Shown: positions 1 through 12,475 of the stretch, piece after piece
How positions within the stretch are numbered: position 1 is the stretch's first letter
Layout: each line of letters starts with the position of its first letter
Assembly: GCF_947179165.1 (NCBI RefSeq)
Contig: NC_077237.1
Span: 14,717,523 to 14,781,522, forward strand
Direction: 5' to 3'
Length of the DNA stretch: 64,000 nucleotides
DNA from: Solanum dulcamara
Lineage: Eukaryota > Streptophyta > Magnoliopsida > Solanales > Solanaceae
The notes under the pieces: model-generated
Told to the model about the DNA's origin: nothing
The model's database searches: none
Seen by the model: the letters and a program-made list of their open reading frames with translations, nothing else
Made by a program: the position numbers and the translations under genes

Positions 1-98
1 ACCCGATAATAATTAAAAATGACTCGGGGCATCTAAAGAGAGGGGTAAAATGGTCATTTTATAAAAATTCCAAAAAAATAACCTTCAAGGTCATTACA
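1..98 (-). repeat. 3' LTR of gypsy element A (partial)
   Basis: Bases 1-98 repeat 8743-8840 almost exactly and end in the same GGTCATTACA (TGTAATGACC in element direction). The remaining roughly 3.6 kb of this LTR lies to the left of the window. Confidence 0.9.
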
Positions 99-108
99 AC
101 ATCCACTA

Positions 109-3100
109 CTAAAAGAACTTTCGTCCGTGAAAGTAAGGACAAGAGTATACCTGGAGGGTCAAATAAGCTGGGGAACTGCTCCCGCATCTCCTGCCCGGTC
201 TCCCATGTAGCCTCCTAGAACGAAGCTGGCGAACATCTCTAGCTAGAATAGCAACTGGCTCCTCAACAAAAGTCAGACGATCATCCAACTCAACAGAGTC
301 ATACTGAAGCACGTGAGACTCATCTAGAATGTACCGACGCAACATAGAAACATGAAAAACAGGGTGTATAGCTAAAAATGCTTGTGGCAAAGCCAACTCA
401 TAAGCAACCTTTCCAACTCTCCTCAGAATCTCAAATGGCCCGATATACCTAGGGCTAAGCTTACCCCGCCTGCCGAATCTTATCACGCCTTTCAAGGGCA
501 ATACCCGTAAGAACACCCGATCTCCCACCTCGAAGCGCAAGGGCCGACGCCTGCAATCAGCATAACTCTGGTGCCTACTCTGAGCTGTCCTCAATCTTTC
601 CTGAATAACACGAACTCTGGCTATGGTATCCCGAAGTAAATCGGTACTGTGTGGCCTAGGTTCTGAAGACTCAAACCAACCAAACGGAGTACGACAACGC
701 CTACCATATAAAGCTTCAAACGGGGCCATCTGAATACTAGAGTGGTAGCTGTTGTTGTACGCAAACTCTGCCAAAGCTAAGTACTGCTCCCAATGACCCT
801 TGAACTCTAATACACAAGCTCATAACATATCCTCTAGAACCTGAATAGTACGCTCTAACTAACCGTCGGTTTATGGATAAAATGTCGTACTAAGATCAAC
901 CCGGGTGCCCAACTCTCTCTGAAAGGCCCTCCAGAAACTGGAAGTAAATTGAGATCCCCTATCTGATATAATGGATATTGGTACCCCGTGCAGATGGACC
1001 ACCTCCTGAATATAGATTCGAGCTAGACGATCTGCAGTAAAAGTGGACCGTACTAGCAAGAAATGCGTTGACTTGGTCAATCGATCAATGATGACCCAAA
1101 TACCATCATTACCTCTGGATGATCGAGGCAATCCCATCACGAAGTCCATGGTAATTCATTCCCATTTCCACTCGAGAATGGGTAATCTCTGAAAGACTCC
1201 ACCAGGCCTCTGATGCTCCGCCTTAACCTGTTGGCAACTTAAACAATAGGATACATACTCAGCTATATCTCTCTTCATACCACTCCACCAGTAATATTGT
1301 CTTAAATCCAAATACATCTTCGCAGTGCCTGGATGGATAGAATATTTAGAATCGTGGGCCTCGTGAAGGTCAACTGAATGAAGTCTCCAACTCTGGGAAC
1401 ACAAAGGCGACCATCGAACTGTAGTATGCCATCCAAATCTATAGAAGCCTGGCCACCCTCACCTCACAATACTAACTCTCGAAGGTTTACCAATTCTCCA
1501 TCCTCAAACTGTCGGCCACGAATCTAGTCCAGTAGAGATGCTCAAGCTCCCATAAAAGCCAAAATCAGTCCGAAATTTGAGATTTCCAACCTGACCATCC
1601 GATTAGCCAAATACTGGATATCCAAGGCTAGGGGTCGCTTCGCAGCAGACAAGTAAGCTAAACTACCCATACTCCCCGTCTTCTGGCTCAAGGCATCCGC
1701 TACTACATTCGCCTTGCCCGGGTGATAAAGAATATAGATGTCATAATCGGCTAGTAGCTCAATCCAGCGCCGCTGTCTAGAATTAAGATCTTTTTTACTC
1801 ATAATGTACTGTAAGCTATGGTGATCTGTATATATTTCACAACGGACTCCGTATAAGTAGTGTCTCCACATCTTGAGCGCAAAAACTACTGTCGCCAATT
1901 CCAAGTCATGGGTGGGGTAGTTGCGCTCGCGCACTCTCAACTATCTAGAAGCATAAGCAATAACTCGGCCACGCTGCATTAGTACACACCCAAGGCCTAC
2001 ACCAGAAGCGTCACAATATACCGAAAAGATCTCTTCCTCAACTGGTAGGGTCAGAACAGGAGCGGTGGTAAGCAACTCCTTAAGCTTTCAAAAGCTCGAC
2101 TCACACTCCTCGGACCACACAAAGGGAACATCTTGGCGGGTCAAATGGGTCAATGGGGCTGCAATGGTAGAGAAACCCTTAATGAATCGTCTATAATACC
2201 CAGCCAATCCAATGAAACTCCGAATCTCCATAACAGATGTGGGCCTAGCCCAACCACGAATAGCCTCAATCTTCGCCGAATCCACTATGATACCCTCTCT
2301 GGACACCACATGTCCCAAAAATGCCATAGACTCCAACCAAAACTCGTATTTTGAGAATTTAGCATAAAGCTGCTGATCTCTCAAAGTCTGGAGCACAACC
2401 CTCAAGTGTTGCTCGTGCTCCTCCCTACTCTGCGAGTACACCAGTATGTCATCGATGAATACAATCACGAAGGAGTTAAGATAAGGTCTGAATACTCGAG
2501 GCATAAGGTCCATAAAAGCTGTGGGGGCATTAGTAAGCCCAAAAGACATCACAAGAAACTCATAGTGGACATAGCGAGTCCGAAAAACAGTCTTAGGAAT
2601 GTCAGCTGCTCTAATCCGCAACTGATGGTAGCCAGACCTCAAGTCAATCTTAGAAAACACGATCGCACCCTAAAGCTGATCGAATAGATTATCGATACAA
2701 GGCATGGGGTAATGGTTTTTCACCATCACCTTGTTCAGCTGCCTGTAATCAACACACATCCGCATAGTCCCATCCTTCTTATTAACAAATAAGATAGGCG
2801 CACCCCACGGCGACATACTAGGGTGAATAAATCCCTTACCTAGAAGATCCTCAAGATGCACGCTGAGCTCCTTGAGCTCTACAGGGTCCATACGATAAGG
2901 TGGTATAGAAATAGGCTTAGTTCCCAGCTCCAAATCTATGGCAAAGTTAATATTTCTCTCTAGGGGTAGACCAGGTAGGTTAGTAGGGAAGACATCAGTA
3001 TACTCCCTAACCACAGGAACTGAATCAATAGTAGGGGCCTCGCTGGACACATCACGAACATATGCTAAGTACGCCAAGCACTTGGACATAACTAGCCATC

Positions 3101-4921
3101 GGGCCCATATAAAAGATATGATCCCAATCGGTGAGCGACTATAAACACTCTGCCACAAGATTGGGAGAATACCAGGCATGGCTAATGTAACGGTCTTGGC
3201 ATAACAGTCCAAAACCACATAATGAGGGGATAGACAATCTATGCCTAGAATAACATCAAAGTCCAACATATCAAGTACAATAAGATCTAAACAAGTCTCA
3301 TGCCCCTGAATAGTCATCGCACAGGATCTATAAACCTGATCCACTACTAAAGAATCCCCTATCAGGGTCGAAACATGTAATAAGACCTCAAGTGACTCAT
3401 AAGGAATACGCAAACGTGGAGCAAAATATATAGACACATAGAAATATGTGGAACCTAGATCAAATAAAGCTGAAGCAGTATGCTGACAAACAAGAATAGT
3501 ATCTGTGATAACATCATCTGATGCCTCAGCCTCTACCCTCGCCAGAGCAGCATAAAAGTGGCCTTGTCAGCCTCCCCCACGAACATTCACCCTACAACCT
3601 GACCTGCCTTCCCAGGAACCTCCTCGAATACCTTGCTGACCATCATCGCGGCCGTGACCCCGATCTATACCTTCTAGTGGAGGTGGTGCTACTACCAACG
3701 GTCTAGACCAGCTGGGACACTCCCTATCCCAGTGCTCCAGTGAGCCACAATCAAAACATTCTGAAGCTGAGTGACCCGTGATAACTCATCCGCAGTAGGA
3801 AGAAAGCATACTTGATCCCCTCGAGCTCTGCCCTGCGGTGGAACCCCCTGAACGGGGCTGACTATCCTCAACTGCTAGTAGGGCGGCCTGAATCGGCCGG
3901 CTGGACTGACTCTACTCATACCTATCCTGCTGGAATCACTGGTGGGGCCTGTCATAACTATCATGGCCTCTAGAATAGGACCCCCTTAGGCCTGGCGATG
4001 AATAATTTCGATCGTGTGGGTATGATCTACCAAATCCAGAAAAGAGCGGCCCGTATAAATAAGGTGCTCGGTCCCCAACCTCAGGTAAGGTCTCAATCCG
4101 CGCACAAAACATCGTATCCGCTCTTCCTCAGTGGGTAGAATCATAGTGGCATATCGAGAAAGCTGACAAAATCTAGCCTCGTACTTTGCAATCGTCATGT
4201 GGCCCTGCTCCAACCAAGTAAACTGATCCCGAAGTCGGTCCCACACACTCCTAGGGATGTATCGAGCCAAGTAAGCCTCTGAGAACTGGGCCCATGTTAA
4301 TGGTGGTGACCCAGCTGGTCTGGATTGCAAACTAAAGCACCACCACTGTCTGGATGCCCCTCTGAACTTGTGAGCAGTAAAATCGGCGCCTTTGGACTCC
4401 ACAAGACCCAAGGAATGGAGCTGCTCTTGACAGGTAGTTAAGAACTCCATGGCATCCTCGTCAGTGGCTCCAGAAAATATCGGGGGCGACAGCCTCTGAA
4501 ATACCCCTAACATATTATGATCCTGTAATGACATCATACCTTCTGGAACTGCTGGCGGGGGTACAATAACTGGTAGAGGCAGTTGAACCTCAGGTGTTGG
4601 CTGAACAAGCGGATCCTGCAGTGCTGGTATGCCCGATACTGGGGTCGGGGCCTGTGGTACAACTCCAATAGCCGTGAGGAGCTGCACAATCGCAGCCTAT
4701 AGTGCTGGGGTCATAACTGTTGCAACTGGAGGCTGTGCTAGTGGTGGTGGTCCCTCTGGCTAAGTAGGAATAGGAGCGTCCTGATGCTCCTCTACCAGCT
4801 CTGGCTCTATCTCCGGGTCAGGAGCTAATGCTGTTCTCCTACCTGTCCCATGAGGACGACCTATAGGCATGCCAGGCCTTGGTGCGTTATCACGACCGGT
4901 GGTACCGCGCGTACGAACCAT
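109..4921 (-). pseudogene. gag-pol polyprotein remnant of gypsy element A
   Basis: Gag begins at the Met codon at 4919-4921 (MVRTRGTTGRD). A retrotransposon gag domain lies at 3986-4687 and a CCHC zinc knuckle (CFDCGSLEHWDREC) at 3714-3758. The protease motif [11 protein letters not shown] is at about 3445-3475. The RT fingers and palm lie at 2088-3000 with the active site FIDDILVYS, RNase H at 1542-1940, the integrase zinc-binding region at 1156-1404, the integrase core at 775-1149 and the C-terminal domain at 109-774 (KGKLSPRYIGPFEI). The end of the chromodomain-like tail is frameshifted. In-frame stops occur at 4760-4762, 4697-4699 and 2670-2672 (all TAG where the family has Gln), and three more stops interrupt 775-870. 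This is a dead copy of a mobile-element polyprotein, not a host gene. Confidence 0.92.
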
Positions 4922-5113
4922 TCCTGCAAAAGACTGGAACAAATGAGATTTCACAAAATCAATAAGACACAACACTGCACGAAGTGATACAACATAGAGA
5001 ATGTTCCTAATGACATCATGTAGCCTCCCGAAGATAAGTTACAAACGTCTCCGCACCCATCCGCGAGACTCTACTAGACGTTAGCTCTGTACAAGTGAGA
5101 CCAATGAACCTGG

Positions 5114-5126
5114 GGCTCTGATACCA
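5114..5126 (-). other. Primer binding site of element A (initiator Met tRNA)
   Basis: On the minus strand this reads TGGTATCAGAGCC, the standard plant complement to the 3' end of initiator Met tRNA. It lies three bases inside the 5' LTR, whose end is at 5130, and so fixes the element's direction. Confidence 0.95.
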
Positions 5127-5129
5127 ACT

Positions 5130-8100
5130 TGTCACGACCCAATTCTTTAGGTCATGTTGGCACTTACTATAACCCTCTAGTAGGTAAGCCAACCCATCAA
5201 CCCGAAACTTCAAGTAATGGGTTTAAGGGCAGAAACTAATTAAGAGTATCGAATTATAAAAGTAAACAGAAAGAATAAACGGAAGTAAACCAAAACATGT
5301 TTTAAACAACTAAAGATCCCTCCCAAAACTTGAAAGTCACAAGTACAGAGCTGCTATAAAATAAAATATGAGTACAAGTTCCAAAAGTGGACCAAAAATA
5401 TATATAACAACTGGCTAGTCTCAAAAGGCAAAAGACGGGCCATCTATGCTGAAGGGGACAGGAATGATCCAGAAACGTTAAGTACCCACCCTAGTCTCCG
5501 AAGTTGACTGCAATAGGCTCGATTTATCCACGTCGATAGCTGGTGCTCATTCTTGCATCACAAAAGTAAATGCAGAGTATAGTATGAGTACCAAAACAAC
5601 AGGTACCCAGTAGGCATCATAGGTCGACTGAGCAGAAAAGGTAAAAATAATATGAAAATGAGGAATAGCCAAAATAGGAGTCAACATAAGCATAAAAGGG
5701 GGAAAGAGTACTACCTATGAGAACTACAGCTAACTATACCCAACTGGGCTCCCATAAGCCCAGTCGGGACACTCGTGCGCAAGTTAAATAAAAATCCGGA
5801 CGAACCCCCATAAGCCCGCCGAGTACACAGAATAGCTACAACTACCAAGGCTAGGAACCAAGAATCTGCGATGTTAGGAGCCGAAGTACTATATTATTTC
5901 CAAACCCAGAATCTCTAAAAGTCAATCGATCTAGTGGTGACTTAGGGGTCGAGGCCGGGACTAGGACCCAGATGCTCACCCGAATGTTCAAAGTGGCCAA
6001 GGCTGGGACTAGATACCCAGGTGCTTGCCATAATACATAAGTTCGGTCGAGGCCGAGACTGGGTACCCAGATGCTCGCCATAAAATATCGGTATGATTGA
6101 GACCGAGACTGGGTACCCGTATGCTCGTCATACTAGCAAGTCGGTAGAGGTCGGGGCTGAGTACCCGGATGCTCCCTGATAATTCAGAACGGAGGCCGGG
6201 ACTTGATACCTGGATGCTCACAGATAATTTATCCCATGATGCCAAACATTCTACTCCCTAACTAGAATACAACAGTACCAAAAATAATCTTTTCTCAAAT
6301 GATTCAACTGATATGCCGCCAAAGCTGGAACCGGAGCCAAAGTTAACGATCATGAAATCTAATATTGCTGATGCATCATAAAGTCACGATTGTATCAATT
6401 TATGGATGAAGATATTTTTAAGAGCAAGAATAACGCCTAACTAAGGCCAAACTACCAGGCACTAGCCCGCTACACCATTCTACAACGATCTAAGTCCACC
6501 GGAGCGACGCTGGGATATCTAAAGCAAGTTTGCATCCTATATTAAGGCCAACATGCCCCATAGTATCAACAACCTGCTCATTCAACTCTCCTTATAATAC
6601 TAACAAATAACGACAAGATACACATGCTTCTAAATATCCGAAAACCCGATAATAAGCCTAAAGCATGATTTCTAACACCTAAGATATACAATCAAACTAC
6701 CCAACCCAAATTCCAACTATTTCAACATGCTTTCACACATTTCAGCTCAATCTAAAGAAAGGTAAACCATAGCCTACCTGTAGGCTAAACACGCGGGCTT
6801 TAAATCACTGTACTGGAGCTTTTTCCTTCTAAACTACAACAAAATATTTCCAAGCTGTCAAAAATAGAACCACGACGTCAATACGGTCGTTTAGACACTA
6901 ATTTCATAATTTTTAAAGACGGACCAATTTTGGAGTCTAAAATGGAGAGTGTGGGACCCACATCTGAAATTTCGGATTTGACCCCAAAATAGGTTCTAAA
7001 CGTCACTCCAAGTTCACAAATCAGATTTATAACACAATTTGGGATGGAAAAATAATGCAAGACGATCAAACAATCAATTCCCATATTTTCAAACTAATAA
7101 AACAAATAAGGCAGCCTCCTTACGCATCAATTTCTCAAAAACGAAACTCTTCTAATCAACAAAAATTACACCATGACATTCCTTGTGAAAAACCCCACAA
7201 TCTAGCCTCAAGAATCACTCAAAACGGAGTTATATTGATCAAGATACACTCTTCCAAAATTCAATAAAATTTGATTCTGAAAAATACTAAATCTGCATCT
7301 AAATATCGATTTCTTACCTCGAACAATGTGCCAAAAGAAGGTTACGATACCTCCATGACGTTCTCCTCAAAATTCCAGGCAAGATACCCTCTGGAATTAC
7401 CCAAATCGGTGTCGAAACGAACAAGAACCAACCCCTCAAAGATCAATAAAATTCTAACTCGGAAATGTAACAACCAGCGGCTAAATTTGAAGTTTTACCT
7501 CAAACAAAGCCTCCCCTTGCGATTCCGATCTCCCCAACAGATTCCCCACGAAAAACTCTTGAATTTAGACCCTTGAATCGTCAAAATCGGATTTATATAG
7601 ATCAAAAATTAAATTCTCAAAAATTTTCAAAAATTGATTCCAAAAATAGAAAGGGCAGCTGCTATAACGCTAATTTACCTCAAACGAAGAGTACCCAGCA
7701 GTCCCCAAGAACTCCAATGCGTAGCCATGAACTTCCCGAACACACTGGGCTTCGAATCACCCAAAATGGAGCTCTAGAACTCAAGTTATGAGGGTTCAAA
7801 GTTGAGGAGAAAATCTGAAAATCTGCACTCTTTGCTGCAGATTTTTTTCTGATTTTTTTGCCATAATTTAAAGTCTCCGAACGAACCTTCAGAATTCATT
7901 CGAAACCCGATAAAAATAAACCGAATATGCTAACATACTAAATTCGACGTTCTGGACTCAATGGCGTATTCAGAATTCCCATACGAGTTTATTTTAATAA
8001 AAAGTGGATTCCACATCCAAGTGTCATTTTTCACAACGGGCCTCGATATTAGCCCGGGAGCCTCGGGAAGCAAACGAAAGGTCGTCCCTAACCCAAATAT

Positions 8101-8840
8101 ATATTCCAAAACTAACCGCGCTATCAGAATTTTTATTCGAGCGCGTTTTCCAAAAATGTTGACCAAAGTCAACCATAGGCTAACTTTCAAAATCAAAAGC
8201 GCCAAATGGCCCCAAACTCGTATCGATTGCCTCGATAGTCATTCCAACAGCGCTACTAGCCTAATTTGGTCATTCCGGAGTTGATGGAACCATCAAAATT
8301 TGAATTCGAGATCTCATTGACCCAAAACTCGAAAAGTCGCAACTAAACCAACTTAGGCCTTTAATATACCAAAACGGACTCGGGACCTCTAAAAATTCAA
8401 CCAACACTTCTTCTAGACCAAAAACCATCTCCTGAATCCAACGGAGTCGTCAGAATTCCATTCCGAGCATCGAAACTCCAAAAGTTGACCAAAGTCAAAT
8501 CTTGGCTTAAAGTTCCTCAAATTCTCAACTCAAGGCCTCAAATCTTCGTTACAACTCCAAAACTGATTCCGTAAAATCTCCTAAGCCTATTTCAACATTT
8601 CGAAGCTGCTGGAATCGACAGAATTCCATTCCGAGACCCGTAGCTCTAATTGACCCCAAATACCACTTTTTAATACTTAAAGCTTATGAAAACTCAAAAT
8701 TTCCAAGGACTTAACTTTTCATGGAATTTTCTAAAAATCAACACCCGATAATAATTAAAAATGACTCGAGGCATCTAAAGGGAGGGGTAAAATGGTTATT
8801 TTATAAAAATTCCAAAAAAATGACCTTCAAGGTCATTACA
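5130..8840 (-). repeat. 5' LTR of gypsy element A (3.7 kb)
   Basis: In element direction the LTR starts TGTAATGACC at 8840 and ends CGTGACA at 5130, with TG...CA termini. The left end is set by the primer binding site and the right end by the match to bases 1-98. At 3711 bp it is long for a gypsy element. It contains a roughly 50-bp tandem array at 5943-6230. Short open frames inside it (for example around 7055-8284) are not conserved proteins. Confidence 0.88.
5943..6230 (-). repeat. Roughly 50-bp tandem repeat inside the LTR of element A
   Basis: About six imperfect copies share the core GGCCGAGACTGGGTACCC followed by AGATGCTCGCCATAA and a variable spacer. The copies differ by substitutions and small indels, so the array is old. 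Confidence 0.8.
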
Positions 8841-10454
8841 TTGGCAACCCATCACCCTCTGTCTCCCTTTACATATATTATAATAACTTCCATGCTAACC
8901 TACCAAATAATATATTCCTACTAACAATAGCACACACTCATGCCCAAAGACCCATACGCGTGTAGACGCCCATCCTTGGTTATCTTGGGAATTTGTAAAG
9001 TCAGTTAAGGTATGACCCCCGACAAATAGTACACTCAAGGTATGGCTCCTGGGAATTTTTTTTCTTGTCCTCTGTTCGATTCTGGGCTTGTGTGATATTT
9101 ATTGAGAAAAAAGAAATACAAACTTTTTTGAACACCGAAATTTGGAGAAAACTAAAGGCGACAACTGAAAATTTTGTTGGTTGTTCTCTGTTTCTTGAGT
9201 CAAAATTGTGGTGGAAGCTCGGGTATCACTAGCTTGTTTTTGTCTATGGTTCGCTGCTCCGAGAAAGGTAAACTCATTTTTGTTCTTGTTTCGCTTTAGT
9301 TGCGTCTATTCTTGTGTTGCTTGTAAGTATGTTGTGGGATTTGATTGAACACGAAATTCTATTCCAGTTCTTTTCCTTATTGATTTTCATTCTAAGTCCA
9401 CTGGTGGTTTAAATTTTATACTCATCTAATTGCAGTTCACCTCTAGTTTGACATGGCGTTAAATTACAAGCATGAATCTGTTGGGGTCTATTTAGTTTCT
9501 TCTCCTCATCGTACTATTTGCTTGTATTCGTAAAGTCAGTTAATTCTAATTTTTATGCTTAATATGAGTTAGTTCTTCGTCTAAATCATTTGGTTTTGCC
9601 TCTGTTGATTTTTGGCTTGTCTATGTTTTTTCTGTTTCTCTTTTTCTGTTCTTTCTTTTGTTACCTACTATTAGCTTCCTTTTCGAAAGGCATATGAGTC
9701 TTAAAGTTGTTGATATGATTAGTCAAACGGGTTTTGTTCTGATTTAAAGATAAATTTTCAGATTTATAAAACATGTTTCAAGTCTATAGCCATTTCGAAT
9801 TTTATGATTATTTATACTTGGGTTCACTCAATTTTGTTGGCCCTAATGCATTTTTTTTTCTTTTTTTGGTCTTCTTTTGAGTTTATTTTGATATCCATCT
9901 GCTCAAATCTCATCTCATGGTTTACATTTTTAATGAGACACCTTTTGTTAATGACTCTGTCTTGCCGAAATCTGAAAGTGCTCATTTATATTCTATTATT
10001 TTGTTCTTTTAGTTTGGGGTCGATTGTTAGTTTAGTCTGGTATAAATAGTCATACAGGCAGTATGTTCTTGAGGCCCTACTAATGTTTTGTGTGTAATTT
10101 AAAGGGTTAAATGTTTTTTCATATTACATGAACTTATATGGTCAGTTCAATATTTTCTGAGTTACTGTTAAGTATGTTTTAAGGCTTAGATGACATTTTT
10201 CGTTTCTATGTAATGGCACTTGCTTTTCTCCTTAAAAAGTTCCTTGAATGCATGGATTTGAATGGCTCTAAAATTTGCAATAATATGTTTTGTTTTAGTT
10301 GTCATTAGGTTAGTTTAAAAATTTTGATTTTTGCTTATCATGAATCTAGAGGTCCTAATTTTGCTATCCAAAACTCTCTTTTGTTGCATATTAAGTTGTA
10401 GAGATAATTATCTGCTCGGTTAGTACCACTTTCTATTGGATTGGTATTCATATT
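8841..10454 (+). repeat. Left part of an old LTR interrupted by element B
   Basis: No gene is seen here. The stretch around 9060-9270 resembles the R/U5 region of the element B LTR: CGCTGCTCCGAGAAAGGTAA here against CGCTGCTCGCAAAGAGGTAT at 13480-13499. If element B is removed, this piece joins 15088-16267, which ends in the same 3' terminal block as the B LTR. I read it as one diverged LTR of the same family that received B as an insertion. Its left boundary is not visible and may have been lost when element A inserted. Confidence 0.5.
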
Positions 10455-10860
10455 TGTTGACACCCAATTTTGACCTTCCACAACGCAAATTAGCTATCGA
10501 GTTTCTTTAAATTTTGAACATTTTTGAAATAATTAGCTTTTATAAAACATAAAGATATTTTTATGTTATTCTTAACTATTTTTATCTTTTTATAAATTTT
10601 AGTATAATATACATATTTCTATATAACTATATCTTTGATTACTATTTATGTGGTTATTTGAAAATTATCTCAAAAGATTTTATTTTTACTAAATACAATA
10701 TTAGTTAGGTTAGTTTAATTATAGTTTGTATTTTTGAATTTTTTTTTTAAAAAATAAAAACTAAAAATGCACTTCTCCCACATCAAAATTCTTGAAAATT
10801 TGGAGTTTTTGGAACCTATATAAAGACCTATATTCTCATTAAAAGCAAAAATAAGAACTA
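10455..10860 (+). repeat. 5' LTR remnant of element B
   Basis: It matches 12797-13200 along its length, including a TATATAAAG box near 10820. Similarity stops at about 10860, where CACTA-like sequence begins. The remaining roughly 1.9 kb of this LTR is missing. Confidence 0.8.
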
Positions 10861-10956
10861 GGACGATGATAAATAAAAACGACGGACAACGTCGTTTTAT
10901 CCTTCACATTTTATTTGCGACGCTGTCCGTTGCGTTTTGGACTCTTTTTTGTAGTG
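10861..10956 (-). mobile_element. CACTA (En/Spm) transposon terminal fragment
   Basis: Read on the minus strand from 10956 it begins CACTACAAAAAAGAGTCC, the hallmark end of plant CACTA elements. It is followed by subterminal ACG-rich motifs, including an inverted pair (ACGACGGACAACGTCGTTTT). TAA follows the end on the plus strand and could be half of a 3-bp target duplication. No partner end was found within the window, so this is a solitary end. Confidence 0.6.
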
Positions 10957-10963
10957 TAAGAGG

Positions 10964-11410
10964 ATGAAATTATCATACTTATTGCCGAGAGGGCCATTTC
11001 ATTACATAGCATTGCCGAGAGGGCAATCATCATTATTATTTTATTGCCGAAAGGGCCATCATCATTATCATATCATTGCCGAAAGTACCATCATCATTAT
11101 CATATCATTACCAAAAGGGTCATCATCATCATCATACCATTGCCGAGAGGGCCATTATCATTTATTTGCCGAGAGGTCCATTTCTTTACATTGCATTGAC
11201 AAGAGGGTCATGCATCATTCAAATCATCCAAGAGGATGACATTTGCATATTTATTTGCCGAGAGGGCCATTTCATTGCCGAGGGGTTCATTTCATCATCA
11301 TATCATTATCGAGGGAGTCATTTCATTACATTGCATTGCCAAAAGGGTTGTGCTTCATTCAAATCATCCAAAAGGATGACATTTGCATAATTATTTGCCG
11401 AGAGGGCCAT
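10964..11410 (+). repeat. Minisatellite 1, roughly 32-bp GCCGAGAGGGCCAT units
   Basis: Twelve or more imperfect copies of ATTGCCGAGAGGGCCATTTC followed by AT-rich spacer. A longer block (CATCCAAGAGGATGACATTT plus the next unit) occurs twice, near 11225 and 11365, which shows a higher-order duplication. The open frames that cross it are repeat-encoded low-complexity peptides. Confidence 0.85.
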
Positions 11411-11514
11411 TGTATATCGATTTCATCGAAGAAAAACATCAGCATTTTCAAGCAATATAAAAGTCCGAAGGGCATACGTAAGACGCATCAAATATTAGAG
11501 AATATTTGAAGTGC

Positions 11515-12475
11515 AACTTGCCAATGGATCATTATCCCACCGATGGAGAAATATATATTCTACCGATGGATCACCTTCATTCGTCCTATCGATGGACATG
11601 CAACATCATCCTACCAATAGATCATCATTCATCCTATCGATGGACCAACATATCCTACCAATGGATCTTCATTTGTCCTATCGATGGGCACGCATGTATA
11701 TCCTACCAATGAGTCTTCATTCGTCCTACCAATAGACATACAATTATTTTCCTGAGTATCCTATTAATGGATCACCATCCTACCGATAGAGCAGTAGTAT
11801 CCTACAGATAGAGCATCTTTATTCATCCTACCAATGGATATGCATTTATTTTTCCAAGTATCATATTAATAGATCGAAGGGGAGCCTTGGAGTAACTAGT
11901 AAAGTTGCTTCCATGTGACCAGGAGGTCACGGGTTCAAGCCTTGGAAACAGCCTATGGCAAAAATGTAAGATAAGGCTGCGTACAATAGATCCTTATGGT
12001 CGAGGCCTTCCCCGAACCTTGCACATAGCGGGAGCTTTAGTACACCGGACTGTTCTTTTTTTTATCCTATCAATAGATCACCATCCTACTAATAGAGCAA
12101 CATATATCCTACCGATGGATCAACTTCATTCATCCTATCGATGGACATGTAACATCATCCTACCAATGGATCATCATTAATCCTATCGATGGACCAACAT
12201 ATCCTACAAATGGATCTTGATTCGTCCTATCGATGGGCACGTATTTATATCTTACCAATGGATCTTCATTCGTCCCAACAATGGACATACAATTATTTTA
12301 TCGACTATCCTATTAATGGATCACCATCCTACCGATAGAGCAACATTATCCTATAGATGGAGCATCTTTATTCATCCTACCGATGGACATGCATTTATTT
12401 TGCCAAGTATCCTCTCAATGAATCACTATCCTATCGATCAAGCAACATTATCCTACCAATGGATCAATGGAAATT
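11515..12475 (+). repeat. Minisatellite 2, TCCTACCGATGGATC units with roughly 350-bp higher-order copy
   Basis: Short units of the form TCCTACCGATGGATCACC alternate with TCCTATCGATGGAC. A whole block of about 350 bp (11525-11870) is repeated at 12090-12420 with the same order of variant units. A SINE at 11877-12063 separates the two blocks. Confidence 0.85.
11877..12063 (+). mobile_element. tRNA-derived SINE (Au/SolS-like)
   Basis: The 5' part is tRNA-like: GGGGAGCCTTGGAGTAACTA (A box region), then GGTCACGGGTTCAAGCC (B box). The body contains AAGGCTGCGTACAATAGA and CATAGCGGGAGCTTTAGT, and the copy ends in a run of T. This arrangement is typical of Au-type SINEs known from Solanaceae and cereals. 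Such elements are transcribed by RNA polymerase III and moved by LINE enzymes. Target duplications are hard to define because it sits in minisatellite 2. Confidence 0.88.

Larger units (their letters stand above)
1..8840 (-). mobile_element. Ty3/gypsy LTR retrotransposon A, truncated by the left window edge
   Basis: Minus-strand element. Read in its own direction it has a 5' LTR (5130-8840), a primer binding site (5114-5126), gag, protease, reverse transcriptase, RNase H and integrase remnants (4921 down to 109), and the first 98 bases of a 3' LTR at the window edge. The two LTR copies match in about 98 bases visible on both sides (1-98 and 8743-8840), with a few substitutions. The domain order with integrase last is that of Ty3/gypsy. 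The 3.7 kb LTR and the integrase tail resemble the Del/Tekay chromovirus lineage, but that assignment is an inference. All reading frames are interrupted, so it is not autonomous. The target duplication cannot be checked because one end lies outside the window. Confidence 0.93.

Noticed and set aside
7055..8284. Plus-strand open frames of 70 to 107 codons
   Set aside because: They lie inside the long LTR of element A, with no start context, domain or conserved motif.
10964..11410. CRISPR-like regular repeats
   Set aside because: Units are degenerate, spacers are themselves repetitive, and the setting is a plant LTR element; this is a minisatellite.
11881..11950. Possible tRNA gene (A and B boxes)
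   Set aside because: The tRNA-like part does not close into a cloverleaf and is continuous with a SINE body and poly-T tail.
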